The position numbers and the translations under genes are program-made. This document shows positions 19,145-31,042 of a DNA stretch of 64,000 bases, piece after piece (positions within the stretch are counted from its first letter, which is position 1; the number at the start of each line of letters is the position of its first letter). The notes under the pieces are model-generated. The model was not told the DNA's origin, searched no databases, and was given only the letters and a program-made list of their open reading frames with translations. Location of the stretch: NCBI GenBank assembly GCA_030141605.1, contig JAQGDQ010000972.1, positions 1 through 64,000 of the forward strand, written 5' to 3'. The stretch comes from Tubiluchus corallicola. Taxonomy: Eukaryota > Priapulida > Priapulimorpha > Priapulimorphida > Tubiluchidae.

Positions 19145-22100
19145 AAGCGGGTGGCAGGAGAAGGAGACAGCCAGCCACTCGCACTAGACGAGCAGTCTCC
19201 ATAGGAGCACCCACATCGCATTACACCATTAATTATTCTGCGTCGGTTCGTAACAAAAACGCTTATAAGCAGCCTGCGCTTGGTTTGTATGTGCGCGGCT
19301 CAATAAACGGTCGCGTTTGTCGCATTTTAGTTGACACTGGTGCGAGTCAGACAACAGTAAGAAAAGAATTTCTTTCCTTACCAACTGAAGAAATTTTATT
19401 AGAAAATCGCAAAGCTTTAAGCGCAAACGGATCTGAGCTTGAGTTATGTGGCCCAGTTAATGTTTCTTTGCAACTTGGCAATGAACCGGAAATGTGGTCT
19501 GGCGCAGTACCGGTTTGGCTTTCGAATGACCTTGTAGGTGATGATTGTGTGCTTGGCCTGGATTGGCTTCGTGCTAATCATGTTAGCGTAAACACCGCTA
19601 AAAATTTATTGATTTTCCCAGACGGTCGGTTTGTTAAAATTTTTCCCTCGGCGGACGGTACTACTGATATTTTAAATGTAAACCGAATAATTTTGCCTCC
19701 ATTCTCAGAAACTGTACTAGAAGGTAGACCAGCTGTGCCGTTGCCACTTGCCACAGGCATGATTACCCGTGTAAATCATGACTTTTTCTGTCGGGAAGGT
19801 GTTTTAACTGGCCGTGTAACTGCACCCCCTGGTGCAAATACTGTTAAAACATTGCTTGCAAATTTGTCACCTAAACCTGTGACTATATCAGTTAATGAAG
19901 TGATTGGTCGGTGGGAAGTTGTGCAAGAACTTCCTGAACCACTCGAACCTAAACCCGTTCAAAAACGCAATGGTTTTCGTGCTATTAGAAAATTAAACAA
20001 AAGCACCCATCTATCTGAACCTGTTCGAAATTTGCTCGAGAAAAGTAAAGAGCATCTATCTAGTAAACAGCTTAAGCGTTTACACGCATTTCTCTTGAAA
20101 AACAACCAGCTATTTTCTTCTGGACCAGCAGATATCGGCCGGACCAACGTGGTCCAGCACACCATCAACACTGGCAATCATGCGCCAATTAAAGTGCAAC
20201 CGCGGCGACTCGGTGAAACGCAGCGCAAGCAGCTTGATGCAGCTATGGAAGAGATGGAAGCACAAGGTGTGATCGAGCCTTCGTGTAGCCCGTGGTCATC
20301 TGCAGTGGTTTTAGTCCGAAAGAAAAATGGGGGCACTAGATGCTGCATTGATTATAGAGCCCTAAATGCAATTACCATCAAGGACAGTTATCCTTTACCC
20401 CGTATAGACGACTCGATAGATGCACTATCAGGCTCTGAATGGTTCTCCACCCTTGATCTGAAATCTGGGTATCACCAGGTCGAAATGCACCCTAACGACA
20501 AGGAGAAGACGGCTTTCATTACACATAGAGGCCTCTGGCAATTCAAGACTATGCCTTTTGGCCTGACGAATGCGCCAGCGACTTTCGAACGCCTTATGGA
20601 GCAGGTCCTGACTGGCCTTCATTGGCGTACCCTACTAATCTACCTCGATGACGTGATAGTTTATGGCCACACCTTTGACGAACACTTGGAGCGTCTACAA
20701 GAGGTCTTCACTCGCTTCCAAGCAGCCGGACTTAAACTTAACGCCGAGAAATGTCTACTTACACAAAAGCAGGTAACCTACCTTGGACACATTGTCAGTT
20801 CCCAAGGAGTACACACCGATCCTGCAAAAACTGATGCAGTAGCGAAATGGCCTATACCAACAAACTTGACTGAGCTACGTAGTTTTCTTGGCCTTTGTAC
20901 ATACTACAGGCGCTTCATCAAAGACTTTGCAAAAATAGCAGCTCCACTGCACGAACTAACTCGTAAACATCAACCTTTCATGTGGCAACAAGACCAGCAG
21001 CAGTCTTTTGAGAGACTTAAAGCCTTGCTTACTTCCTCCCCTGTACTAGCGTATCCTCAGTTCGATAGAGATTTCATACTTGACACCGATGCTAGTAATG
21101 TCGCCATCGGTGCTGTACTCTCTCAAGTCCAAAATGGACACGAACGTGTAATTGCCTATTACAGTCAAATACTTAGCCCCGCAGAACGCAATTACTGTGC
21201 CACTAGACGTGAACTCCTGGCCGTGATAAAACCGGTGGCCAACTTCCATCACTATCTTTACGGAAAACCCTTTTCTATACGTACCGACCATGCGGCACTT
21301 CGCTGGTTTCGCACGCTTAAGCGCCCGGAAGGACAATTAGCTCGATGGCTTGCGAAATTGGACCAATATCAGTACAAGATAGAGCATAGGCCCGGTAAAA
21401 GTCACGCGAATGCAGACGCGCTGTCTAGACGGCCATGCGAACACGAATGCTCTCATTGCAACAAACGTGAAATAAAATTTGAAACTCTGAGAACAGCTAA
21501 CAATTCAGAAGCTGAAAATAGCAAAAATGTCTTACACCCCGCCTTAGGAAGTAAAATTGACAGTGAAATTAATCAGGCATCAAAATGTGTGAAACCAGAA
21601 ATCACTGAACCGGCAAAATTTGTCAAAGTCGGTACAACTTTGCGTGATACTGAATTAGATTTTAAAGAAGGTCAATTAAATGATAAAGATCTAGCACCAG
21701 TCATAGCGTTTCTTGAAACGTCAAGCGAAAAACCAACATGGGAACAGCGATCACCCCTTAGTAGAGACGCTAAAGCGGTTTTAGCGCATTGGGACACACT
21801 GCGTTTAAGAGATGGCATTTTGCAGCGGAAATGGGAAAGCCCTGAAGGGAGTCTTACTCGCTGGCAATGGTTAGTCCCTCGCGCTTTTCGCGAAAAAGTT
21901 TTAACGGAAATGCATTCATCTCCAACTGCAGGCCATTTTGGACAAAACAAAACTCTCGATTTACTGCGGCAGCGCTTCTTTTGGCCGGGAATGCGACAAG
22001 ATGTTGAAATATGGACGCGAACTTGCGAAATTTGTTGCAAGAAAAAGGGGCCGCAGCGAAAACCTCGTGCACCTTTACAACTATACCGTGTGGGCGCGCC

Positions 22101-22233
22101 TATGGAACGAATCGCCATTGACGTGGCAGGTCCTTTCCCGTTGTCTAATTCTAACAACAAATACATATTAGTTGCAATGGATTATTTCACAAAATGGCCA
22201 GAATGCTATCCCTTAACCGAACCAAGAAGCTAA
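19108..22233 (+). CDS. pol: pol: protease, reverse transcriptase, RNase H, integrase N-terminal part
   Basis: Frame 1 is open from 19108 (after a stop at 19105-19107) and overlaps gag's end by 37 bases, one base back, so a -1 shift from gag is the likely mode of expression. Protease: VDTGASQT with DTG at 19333-19341. RT: fingers SPWSSAVVLVRKKNGGTRCC, and the catalytic YLDD at 20641-20652. RNase H: DTDASNVAIGAVLSQ at 21082. Integrase HHCC: His at 21913 and 21934, Cys at 22024 and 22033; first catalytic Asp in AIDVAGP at 22120. The frame then ends at TAA 22231-22233 because of a one-base shift near 22222. About 1,040 codons with no other stop, so the enzymatic core looks intact up to here. Confidence 0.95.
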   Translation, partial: LQQLRSWAFAFLKAGGRRRRQPATRTRRAVSIGAPTSHYTINYSASVRNKNAYKQPALGLYVRGSINGRVCRILVDTGASQTTVRKEFLSLPTEEILLENRKALSANGSELELCGPVNVSLQLGNEPEMWSGAVPVWLSNDLVGDDCVLGLDWLRANHVSVNTAKNLLIFPDGRFVKIFPSADGTTDILNVNRIILPPFSETVLEGRPAVPLPLATGMITRVNHDFFCREGVLTGRVTAPPGANTVKTLLANLSPKPVTISVNEVIGRWEVVQELPEPLEPKPVQKRNGFRAIRKLNKSTHLSEPVRNLLEKSKEHLSSKQLKRLHAFLLKNNQLFSSGPADIGRTNVVQHTINTGNHAPIKVQPRRLGETQRKQLDAAMEEMEAQGVIEPSCSPWSSAVVLVRKKNGGTRCCIDYRALNAITIKDSYPLPRIDDSIDALSGSEWFSTLDLKSGYHQVEMHPNDKEKTAFITHRGLWQFKTMPFGLTNAPATFERLMEQVLTGLHWRTLLIYLDDVIVYGHTFDEHLERLQEVFTRFQAAGLKLNAEKCLLTQKQVTYLGHIVSSQGVHTDPAKTDAVAKWPIPTNLTELRSFLGLCTYYRRFIKDFAKIAAPLHELTRKHQPFMWQQDQQQSFERLKALLTSSPVLAYPQFDRDFILDTDASNVAIGAVLSQVQNGHERVIAYYSQILSPAERNYCATRRELLAVIKPVANFHHYLYGKPFSIRTDHAALRWFRTLKRPEGQLARWLAKLDQYQYKIEHRPGKSHANADALSRRPCEHECSHCNKREIKFETLRTANNSEAENSKNVLHPALGSKIDSEINQASKCVKPEITEPAKFVKVGTTLRDTELDFKEGQLNDKDLAPVIAFLETSSEKPTWEQRSPLSRDAKAVLAHWDTLRLRDGILQRKWESPEGSLTRWQWLVPRAFREKVLTEMHSSPTAGHFGQNKTLDLLRQRFFWPGMRQDVEIWTRTCEICCKKKGPQRKPRAPLQLYRVGAPMERIAIDVAGPFPLSNSNNKYILVAMDYFTKWPECYPLTEPRS

Positions 22234-22482
22234 GACTATAGCTACAGTATTGGTAAACGATTTCTTTTGCCGATTTGGGTTACCAAACGAAATTCATTCA
22301 GACCAAGGCCGAAATTTTGAAAGTAAGATCTTTCAGCAATGCTGTAATCTTACGGGTATTGAGAAAACTCGAACGACTGCGCTTAACCCAAAAAGCGATG
22401 GAATGTGCGAGCGCTTTATAAGGACCATTTCCCGACAGCTTGCGCAATTCAGTAGTGCCCACCAGCGTGATTGGGATCAAAA
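22223..22482 (+). pseudogene. pol: pol: integrase core, segment 2 (frame 2)
   Basis: Integrase sequence continues in frame 2 just after the stop of segment 1. It holds the second catalytic Asp (HSDQGRNF, 22301-22303) and the catalytic Glu (MCERF, 22409-22411). The frame is lost at a five-A run (22479-22483), where one base appears to be missing. As read, no single frame holds the complete DDE triad. Confidence 0.85.
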
Positions 22483-22851
22483 ATTCCTTTGTTTTTGCTT
22501 TCATACAGATCGGCTGTACATGATTCAACTGGATTCACCCCTGCTCAAGCCATGTTTGGTAGAGAATTAAGGCTGCCTCTTGATCTATTAACAGGACGCC
22601 CACCTTCAAACATTGATTCAAGTACTGTCGTCCAGTATGTTAAAAATCTTGAGAATCGTCTACATGACGTTCACCATTTCATCAGAGAAAACCTCCGCAT
22701 TTCTCATGAAACAATGCGTAGACGCTATAATGTCCGTTCTCGTTATGTTCAATTTTCTGTTGGGGAAAAAGTTTGGTTTTTTAACCCTCAGCGTAAAATT
22801 GGTCGCAGTCCAAAGCTTCAGTCTGATTGGCAGGGACTTATGAAATCATAA
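22483..22851 (+). pseudogene. pol: pol: integrase core end, segment 3 (frame 1)
   Basis: Frame 1 resumes after the A run with LLSYRSAVHDSTGFTPAQAM and GRELRLPLDLL, the usual end of the Gypsy integrase core. It ends at TAA 22849-22851 just after the WQG of the GPY/F region, one base out of phase with the rest of that motif. Confidence 0.85.
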
Positions 22852-22982
22852 CACGACTCTCAGATGTTGTTTATCGTATACGTTTGCCGGGACCAAGACA
22901 AAGATGCAAAATTGTTCACGCAGATCGTCTGTGGCGTTATACGCCAGCCGCCGGATTCTCCTGGAACGCCTTCACTCAATGA
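22839..22982 (+). pseudogene. pol: pol: integrase C-terminal (GPY/F-type) segment (frame 3)
   Basis: In frame 3 the bases after 22839 read YEIITRLSDVVYRIRL and then KIVHADRLWRYTP, matching the C-terminal module of Gypsy integrases, and stop at TGA 22980-22982. One base is missing near 22836 relative to segment 3. Confidence 0.75.
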
Positions 22983-23676
22983 ATTATCTGACAGCCAAGC
23001 TACAGTAACTTATAGCCTTGATCTCGAAGTTAGTGCCGATAAATCCAATGCCGATCCATCGGGTATCGATAAATCTAAAACTGAACAGAACATTGAACTC
23101 GAGCCACAGCTGACAGCAGTTGATCGTTCTGTATCTCTCGATTCCTTCGGATTGCCGCCACCTCCATATTCACCATGCAGAATAGCTGATTATAATGATG
23201 AGCACAATGAAAATGCATCGAGTTTTCCAGCCCAAATTCCAGAACTACTTAATTCCTCCATGCCAGCCTTAACTCCTATTCGTGATCCACTTTCCCTTCC
23301 CCATGACAATTCATCCAACGGTGATGTACGGCTTTCATTGTCCACCTTCTCTCCGCCTATACCAAAACCACGAACATCCACTCCCAAAAGAGTTGATTTT
23401 CCCGGCTCAATCACTCTTAATTTGCTTGAAACAGCCGACTCTGCTGAATTTATTCCCGACGAATCAACTCGACAACTCATCAACGAATGGCTTCCTGGTA
23501 GCTCCAGTTCAGCAATTGCTGAGGACTCCTCTGAAACGGCCGGCGATAGTGTACGCACGCCTCTTTCGGGCGAGCAGTCTACCCAGGTGAACCATTCTAG
23601 GAGCAATGTTGAGTGTAATCTTGAGATAAACAATGGAAAATTCAATGCACATCGAATACGCAATTCCGAGACTTGA
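22864..23676 (+). CDS. pol tail or accessory ORF, Pro/Ser-rich with PPxY motif
   Basis: Frame 1 is open from 22852 to a stop at 23674-23676. The first about 28 codons overlap the frame-3 integrase end and are probably not used. From PPDSPGTPSLNELSD on (about 22950) the product is Ser, Pro, Asp and Thr rich with LPPPPYSPC (PPPPY at 23155-23169) and PPIPKPRTSTPKR. I recognise no domain. It may be the C-terminal extension of Pol entered through a fourth single-base shift near 22945, or a separate small protein. PPxY motifs recruit NEDD4-type ubiquitin ligases in retroviral Gag proteins; that role here is inference. Confidence 0.55.
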   Translation: MLFIVYVCRDQDKDAKLFTQIVCGVIRQPPDSPGTPSLNELSDSQATVTYSLDLEVSADKSNADPSGIDKSKTEQNIELEPQLTAVDRSVSLDSFGLPPPPYSPCRIADYNDEHNENASSFPAQIPELLNSSMPALTPIRDPLSLPHDNSSNGDVRLSLSTFSPPIPKPRTSTPKRVDFPGSITLNLLETADSAEFIPDESTRQLINEWLPGSSSSAIAEDSSETAGDSVRTPLSGEQSTQVNHSRSNVECNLEINNGKFNAHRIRNSET

Positions 23677-25457
23677 GAAATGAAATGCTAGAAGAGTTTT
23701 CTCATCTTAACCCTCACTTTACAAGCAAGAAAATGCTCGAGTTTTGATGCATTCATAGAATTACTTACGCGAAACATTTTCGTAATTCCAGCAACTATTC
23801 TATGTGACACATCCAAATTAGCACTTAAGAATGGAGTTGCATCTACTTGCACTTGTCAAATACGAAAATACGTGACTAGATGCTTGTTTAACTGAATTAT
23901 AAAACTTACTTAATGAGCATGTTTAAAAATGTTAAATTTTTTATTTTTTTCGCAGCTGAGGAACCAAGAATTGAACACATTTCGTTGGCTGTATATTGAT
24001 TACCTCATGTCATTATTATTGTTGTCGTATTTTGTGAAAAATGGAATTTTCACTCTTCTTTAAGGAGAGGAGGAGAGGCGAATATATTAGTTTTTGTTCT
24101 ATGTTTTTAAGTGGCCGTATTGGAAATCAACTGTGTATTCTTTAATTAAATTTTGAATTTTTTTGTTGAATGGCATTTAAAAAAAAATAATTGTTCTGTA
24201 AATATCTATTGCAAATTGTCATTTGTTCTAGCATTAATCTCGAGAGATAAATGGCAGAACAAACATTTTATTTTTGCTAAACAATTACTGTTTGTTTAGA
24301 CTGTTTCATCTAAGATGTACGAGTAGATAGTCGTGATCGAAATTCTCAATTTCGTTGTCTTAAGTCAACCGATTCCAGTTGATGACTAGTTCTAATTAGT
24401 CTTTTTCGATAATTGACGTTTTGTTGTTGTTGCTTTCGTTCTTCGAGGTCCTATTTCTAGCTTCGCGACAAAGCCTTGTCCGTTGGCTACCATGTGAACA
24501 GAGCGACTTTGACCACTGACCAGCCCTCGGTTGCGTAAGTTAATCGAACACGGTAAGGCGTTAAAATTTCTTTTTAGAAGTTAAGTTGTCAGCATTGTTG
24601 TTGCTTATTAAAGATGTTGATTTATTTAAAGATAAAGTGGCATATAACTTTTTGTTTTTGTTTCCCGCTATGAATATAGTTGGTGTAAGCAGATTTACTA
24701 CCTTTTTTCTGTTCTACAGCACAGCTATTTTGGAAATTTATGGAGAATCGACGTTTTTCGCCATAGGAGCCAATACTAAAGCTTAATAAATCTTATGCTG
24801 GGTCTGCAGTGAAAATTCACTTGAACTAACTGTATGCATGACATGAGTACAAGCATTCATCTTTTCCAGGCAAGCTCTACCAACCCAGGTGTTACACCCG
24901 TGGTATCGGATGCGTTGTTGCTTGACTAAGGGCTAGTCCACACCTCACACCTTACTTGCATTTGCTTATTGAGACATGATAATTGGTACTGGTGAATCAT
25001 TAAGAATTGCAGATCGTGCGGATTATTTACGCTACGTTACGTTTATTTACGGATAGTGGATGATATCTGATTACATTTATTTCGTTCATTTTTGCATTCT
25101 TACGTAGACATACTTAGGCATATTTAGTTGGAAGTTTTTTTAAGTCGACTCGCCGTTATATAAAAATTGTTGTTACTAGAAATGTAATGTTTAACTTCAA
25201 CTTATTCATACAAAAAATCTGACATTGTTTTCATCTTTTAATTTGTAATTCGGTAGGCGTTATGCACTAGCTCATGTTGTTTTGTAGAATTGCCAGTCTT
25301 TGCAAAATATTTCTGTGATTCTATTTGATTAATGGAAGGAAACACTTTTTGTATTGTTGATTAGCAGTGCTCAAACTTGCTTTCTGGTCTGTGTGGGTGG
25401 CTGCTCTTCTCCCTCCCGATGGAAGACTAGATCTTCAAAGAAGGGACTTCTTTGTCT
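23677..25457 (+). other. non-coding 3' region of the retrotransposon
   Basis: AT-rich, 1.8 kb, no ORF above 66 codons and no env-like product. Such a long untranslated stretch before the polypurine tract is unusual in compact Gypsy elements and may be regulatory, a decayed third gene or captured sequence. Confidence 0.7.
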
Positions 25458-25473
25458 GGAGGAAGGGGGACAG
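25458..25473 (+). other. polypurine tract
   Basis: GGAGGAAGGGGGACAG directly before the 3' LTR, the expected primer for plus-strand DNA synthesis. Confidence 0.85.
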
Positions 25474-25877
25474 TGTACTGCAGGGCTGTGATGAGGTACT
25501 GTAATACTGGCAGGAGAATGCAGCAGACTTCTCAGGTGTGCGTGTGAACGTGGCTTTAACTAGCACATAGACGCTTATTCTGACCTTGTGTTAGTGGGAG
25601 CCACTAGTCACGTGCACACCTGAGCTTATAAAAAGGGTAGGTCTGCTGTAGATCCTTGTCAGTGGTCAGTGGGCGTCTCATCTCATCTCAGCTCTGTTCG
25701 CACTTCATCAGGCTTTCTGTTGCTCCATTCTGTAAGCTATCTGGAACATTTATTTTGTTTGGGTAATAAATCGTCATTTTTATTTTATTCATTTTGGTTT
25801 TTGTCTTTGAGTCATGCCGCACAGTGTAGGCCGCGGTGCCATCCGTTCTGCCTCCACTAAAAGTGGAGAGCAGTCCA
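25474..25877 (+). repeat. 3' LTR, 404 bp
   Basis: Same ends as the 5' LTR. Differences: A/G at the start (ATACAG/ATGCAG), T/A (AGCTCA/AGCACA), G/T (TTCGGT/TTCTGT), one inserted T and 35 extra bases between GCCGCAC and TAAAAGTGG. Confidence 0.97.
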
Positions 25878-25881
25878 ATAT
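25878..25881. other. target-site duplication (right)
   Basis: ATAT directly after the CA of the 3' LTR, matching 16865-16868. Confidence 0.7.
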
Positions 25882-26207
25882 GAACTTAAGTGCATGTATA
25901 TATATTTGTGTTTGTTTATATTTATATTACTTTATTTTATCTGCACTTCTGCCTGGACATACACTTGCATGGTGAGGATTCATGTATCAGATTTTAAAAA
26001 CTGTCTAATCTGAGCCAAAAAACGATGTTTAAATTAAGATCTGACTTTATGATAAGATTAGCTATTGATACTGTACTGCATTTTTTACCTATTGTATGGC
26101 CAATTTATATATTCAGTTTATAAAAAATGTAAGCGTACGTCAATAAAAGTAAACCTGTTTTCATTCTGACAGCAAAAAATGTTTAAAATGATAAAATGTC
26201 GGCAGAA

Positions 26208-26324
26208 TTTACAATTCTTCATCGTCAAGCAGATTAGGGTTAGGTTTGGAGTGGGATTGGTTTAGGGTTAGGGTTAGGTTTAGTGTAAGGAATAAGGTTA
26301 GGTTTAGTGTATTTAAATTGTAAA
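26208..26324. repeat. TTAGGG-cored MITE-like element, copy 3
   Basis: TTTACAATT at the left and GTATTTAAATTGTAAAC at the right enclose GATTAGGGTTAGG repeats. It shares the right-end sequence with copy 2 and lacks the C-run. Confidence 0.6.
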
Positions 26325-26326
26325 CA

Positions 26327-26408
26327 GGTAACATTTATTTCGCTACCTGAGTTAATGGCAGAATTCTAGAATGCTAGCTTAAAAACGATTAAGTAGCGAA
26401 ATAAATAC
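26327..26408. repeat. 82-bp inverted repeat
   Basis: GGTAACATTTATTTCGCTAC at the left and GTAGCGAAATAAATACC at the right are reverse complements with a 3-base gap. It directly abuts the TTAGGG-cored copy 3. Confidence 0.75.
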
Positions 26409-26580
26409 CAACTGTGCAACGGTTCGGCCACATTCGTCAATCATATTTGTCTCTTGGTGTCATCCTTCTCTGCTAACTTCACACATTCAGGATACTAAAC
26501 ACACTAACTTACTAATCACACTTGTACCGTAATGTAAATAACATTATGCTTTTAGTTATTTCAAGTAAAAAATATATTTC

Positions 26581-27015
26581 TATTCTGTTCTGTTCTGTTC
26601 TGTTCTGTTCTGTTCTGTTCTGTTCTGTTCTGTTCTGTTCTGTTCTGTTCTATTCTATTCTATTCTATTCTATTCTGTTCTGTTCTGTTCTGTTCTGTTC
26701 TGTTCTGTTCTGTTCTGTTCTGTTCTGTTCTGTTCTGTTCTGTTCTGTTCTGTTCTGTTCTATTCTATTCTATTCTATTCTATTCTATTCTATTCTATTC
26801 TATTCTATTCTATTCTATTCTATTCTATTCTATTCTATTCTATTCTATTCTATTCTATTCTATTCTATTCTATTCTTCTATTCTATTCTATTCTATTCTA
26901 TTCTATTCTATTCTATTCTATTCTATTCTATTCTATTCTATTCTATTCTATTCTATTCTATTCTATTCTATTCTATTCTATTCTATTCTATTCTATTCTA
27001 TTCTGTTCTGTTTAT
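26581..27015. repeat. (TTCTG)n/(TTCTA)n pentanucleotide array, 435 bp
   Basis: Blocks of TTCTG and TTCTA alternate: G-type, short A-type, G-type, then a long A-type block with one unit broken near 26875. The open frames give FCSVL/FYSIL repeats and are not genes. Confidence 0.97.
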
Positions 27016-27189
27016 ATGAAACGTTTTCATCCAATCTATTATATCTGCAAACCATTTCCTTCGCTGTCTTCCTCGTCTACATTTTCCTGCGCTAATAACA
27101 TCCAGAATCTTACCATTTAAAGACCATCCTTCTAGAGTTTAGGCATTTATTACCCGTTAATTTGGTCACGGTAATATTGTTGCGAGGAA

Positions 27190-27760
27190 ATTTTGGTATC
27201 GGGAAAACCCAGGGAATTGTGGTACTGGTAAATACAGTACTGGCCAAGTTTTATCAAGTATTTTTGGTACAAATTAACCTGATACAAGGTAAAAATGGTG
27301 CGGAACAGGTTTGGTACTAGGAACGTTTAGTACAAGAAAGTTTGATATTAGTAAAATTCGATGCAGAAAAAGTTTCTTATATTGGTCTTTTGTTACTGTT
27401 GTTGTTGCTGTTATTTTGTAATGAGATATAGAAATGCTCTCTTTTTTGTTTAGTACCAAATATTCTAGTACCAAACTTTCCAAGTTCGAAGTTTTCCCTG
27501 GTACCGTATTTTCTTAGTACCAAAATTTCTTGTACCGAACTTTCTTAGTGCTAAACATCGTTGGCCCTATATTTTCCCTCTACTAAACATTTTCTAAAAT
27601 GGATTTTTTTAGTGCCAAAAATTTTCTGTACCTAAAGATCATAGTACCAAATTTACTTGTACCAAAATTTCCATGTACTAAAAATTCTTTGTAACAAAAC
27701 TTCCTGTACTAAACTTCCCTATTACCAGTATTACTTGCCTACCAAACTTACTTTCCTACA
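27190..27760. repeat. degenerate inverted array of GTACCAAA words
   Basis: In the left half TTTGGTAC or TTTAGTAC recurs (27192, 27262, 27307, 27327); in the right half, from 27452, the complement GTACCAAA/GTACTAAA recurs roughly every 15-18 bases with TTTC spacers. The two halves point at each other around about 27400. Confidence 0.6.
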
Positions 27761-27770
27761 TTTAGACACC

Positions 27771-30420
<2,650 letters not shown>

Positions 30421-31042
30421 GATTAAAGGAAAAAACCAAGTTTCCTGGAAAGTTGAGCTTATTTTAATATTTGAGAAAAATGTTAGAAAGTGTCAGCAAT
30501 AAAATTGTGATAAGCGTGTAATTAGTAAAATCAATTTAAGGTCGCGATCACTTCACGCTTAGGCTCACTCAGTTTGAACAAAAAATCACGACGTCTGGTT
30601 GCAATATAAACATTTATTTCGTCAAGTAATTGAGCAAACTTTTTTGCAACTGTTATGAGCTATAGACAATCCAAAACGTTAACGAGAGATTATTTTTTTG
30701 CTTTTTCATGAATTCCGTTGCCCACCATTTAATGAAAACTAATTATCGACGATAATACCCCGCGCCGAGAAAGTAACAGAAAAATTGTTTAAAGGAGGTA
30801 AAACGGAAGTATATAAGCTAAGTAACCTACCCGGCGCCTACTGTATATTTGCAGCCTCGCAGAATTTCAAGCTTGTCTGTAATTATAGCATGTGTAGTAC
30901 TTATGTATTTTGAAGTATAATACGGTGACTAATTTTTACAAAACACAAAGATTTAATCAGCTAGAATAGCAAAAGTTCTGAGGAAACTGCAGATACGTGT
31001 GCGCCTGCGCGCTGTCCACCAGCTTACGTCATTTTTTCAAAT
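30421..31042. repeat. dispersed repeat, copy B
   Basis: Counterpart of 2442-2806: GATTAAAGGAAAA, GTAATTAGTAAAATCA and GTCCACCAGCTTACGTCAT in the same order, with longer spacing. Non-coding. Confidence 0.55.

Larger units (their letters stand above)
16869..25877 (+). mobile_element. Ty3/Gypsy-type LTR retrotransposon, complete, 9.0 kb
   Basis: LTRs at 16869-17236 and 25474-25877 begin TG and end CA, and the element is bracketed by ATAT (16865-16868 and 25878-25881), a 4-bp target duplication. Order: 5' LTR, primer-binding site, gag, pol (protease, RT, RNase H, integrase), Pro/Ser-rich tail, 1.8-kb non-coding region, polypurine tract, 3' LTR. The protease-RT-RNase H-integrase order is that of Metaviridae. 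No env-like ORF with signal peptide and membrane span was seen and no chromodomain. The LTRs differ by three substitutions, one 1-bp and one 35-bp indel, so insertion was recent, yet gag and integrase contain frame breaks. The clade is not resolved by eye; the tRNA-Leu primer site also occurs in Mag-type elements. Confidence 0.97.

Noticed and set aside
21672..22166. 164-codon minus-strand ORF inside pol
   Set aside because: Antisense of integrase coding sequence; no independent support.
23190..23663. 157-codon minus-strand ORF opposite the Pro/Ser-rich tail
   Set aside because: Antisense shadow; the plus-strand frame has the more protein-like composition and follows pol.
24586..24786. Possible env-like hydrophobic ORF in the retrotransposon
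   Set aside because: 66 residues, no signal peptide plus ectodomain plus anchor; too short for an envelope protein.
26522..27019. 165-codon ORF of FCSVL/FYSIL repeats
   Set aside because: Product of the TTCTG/TTCTA array.
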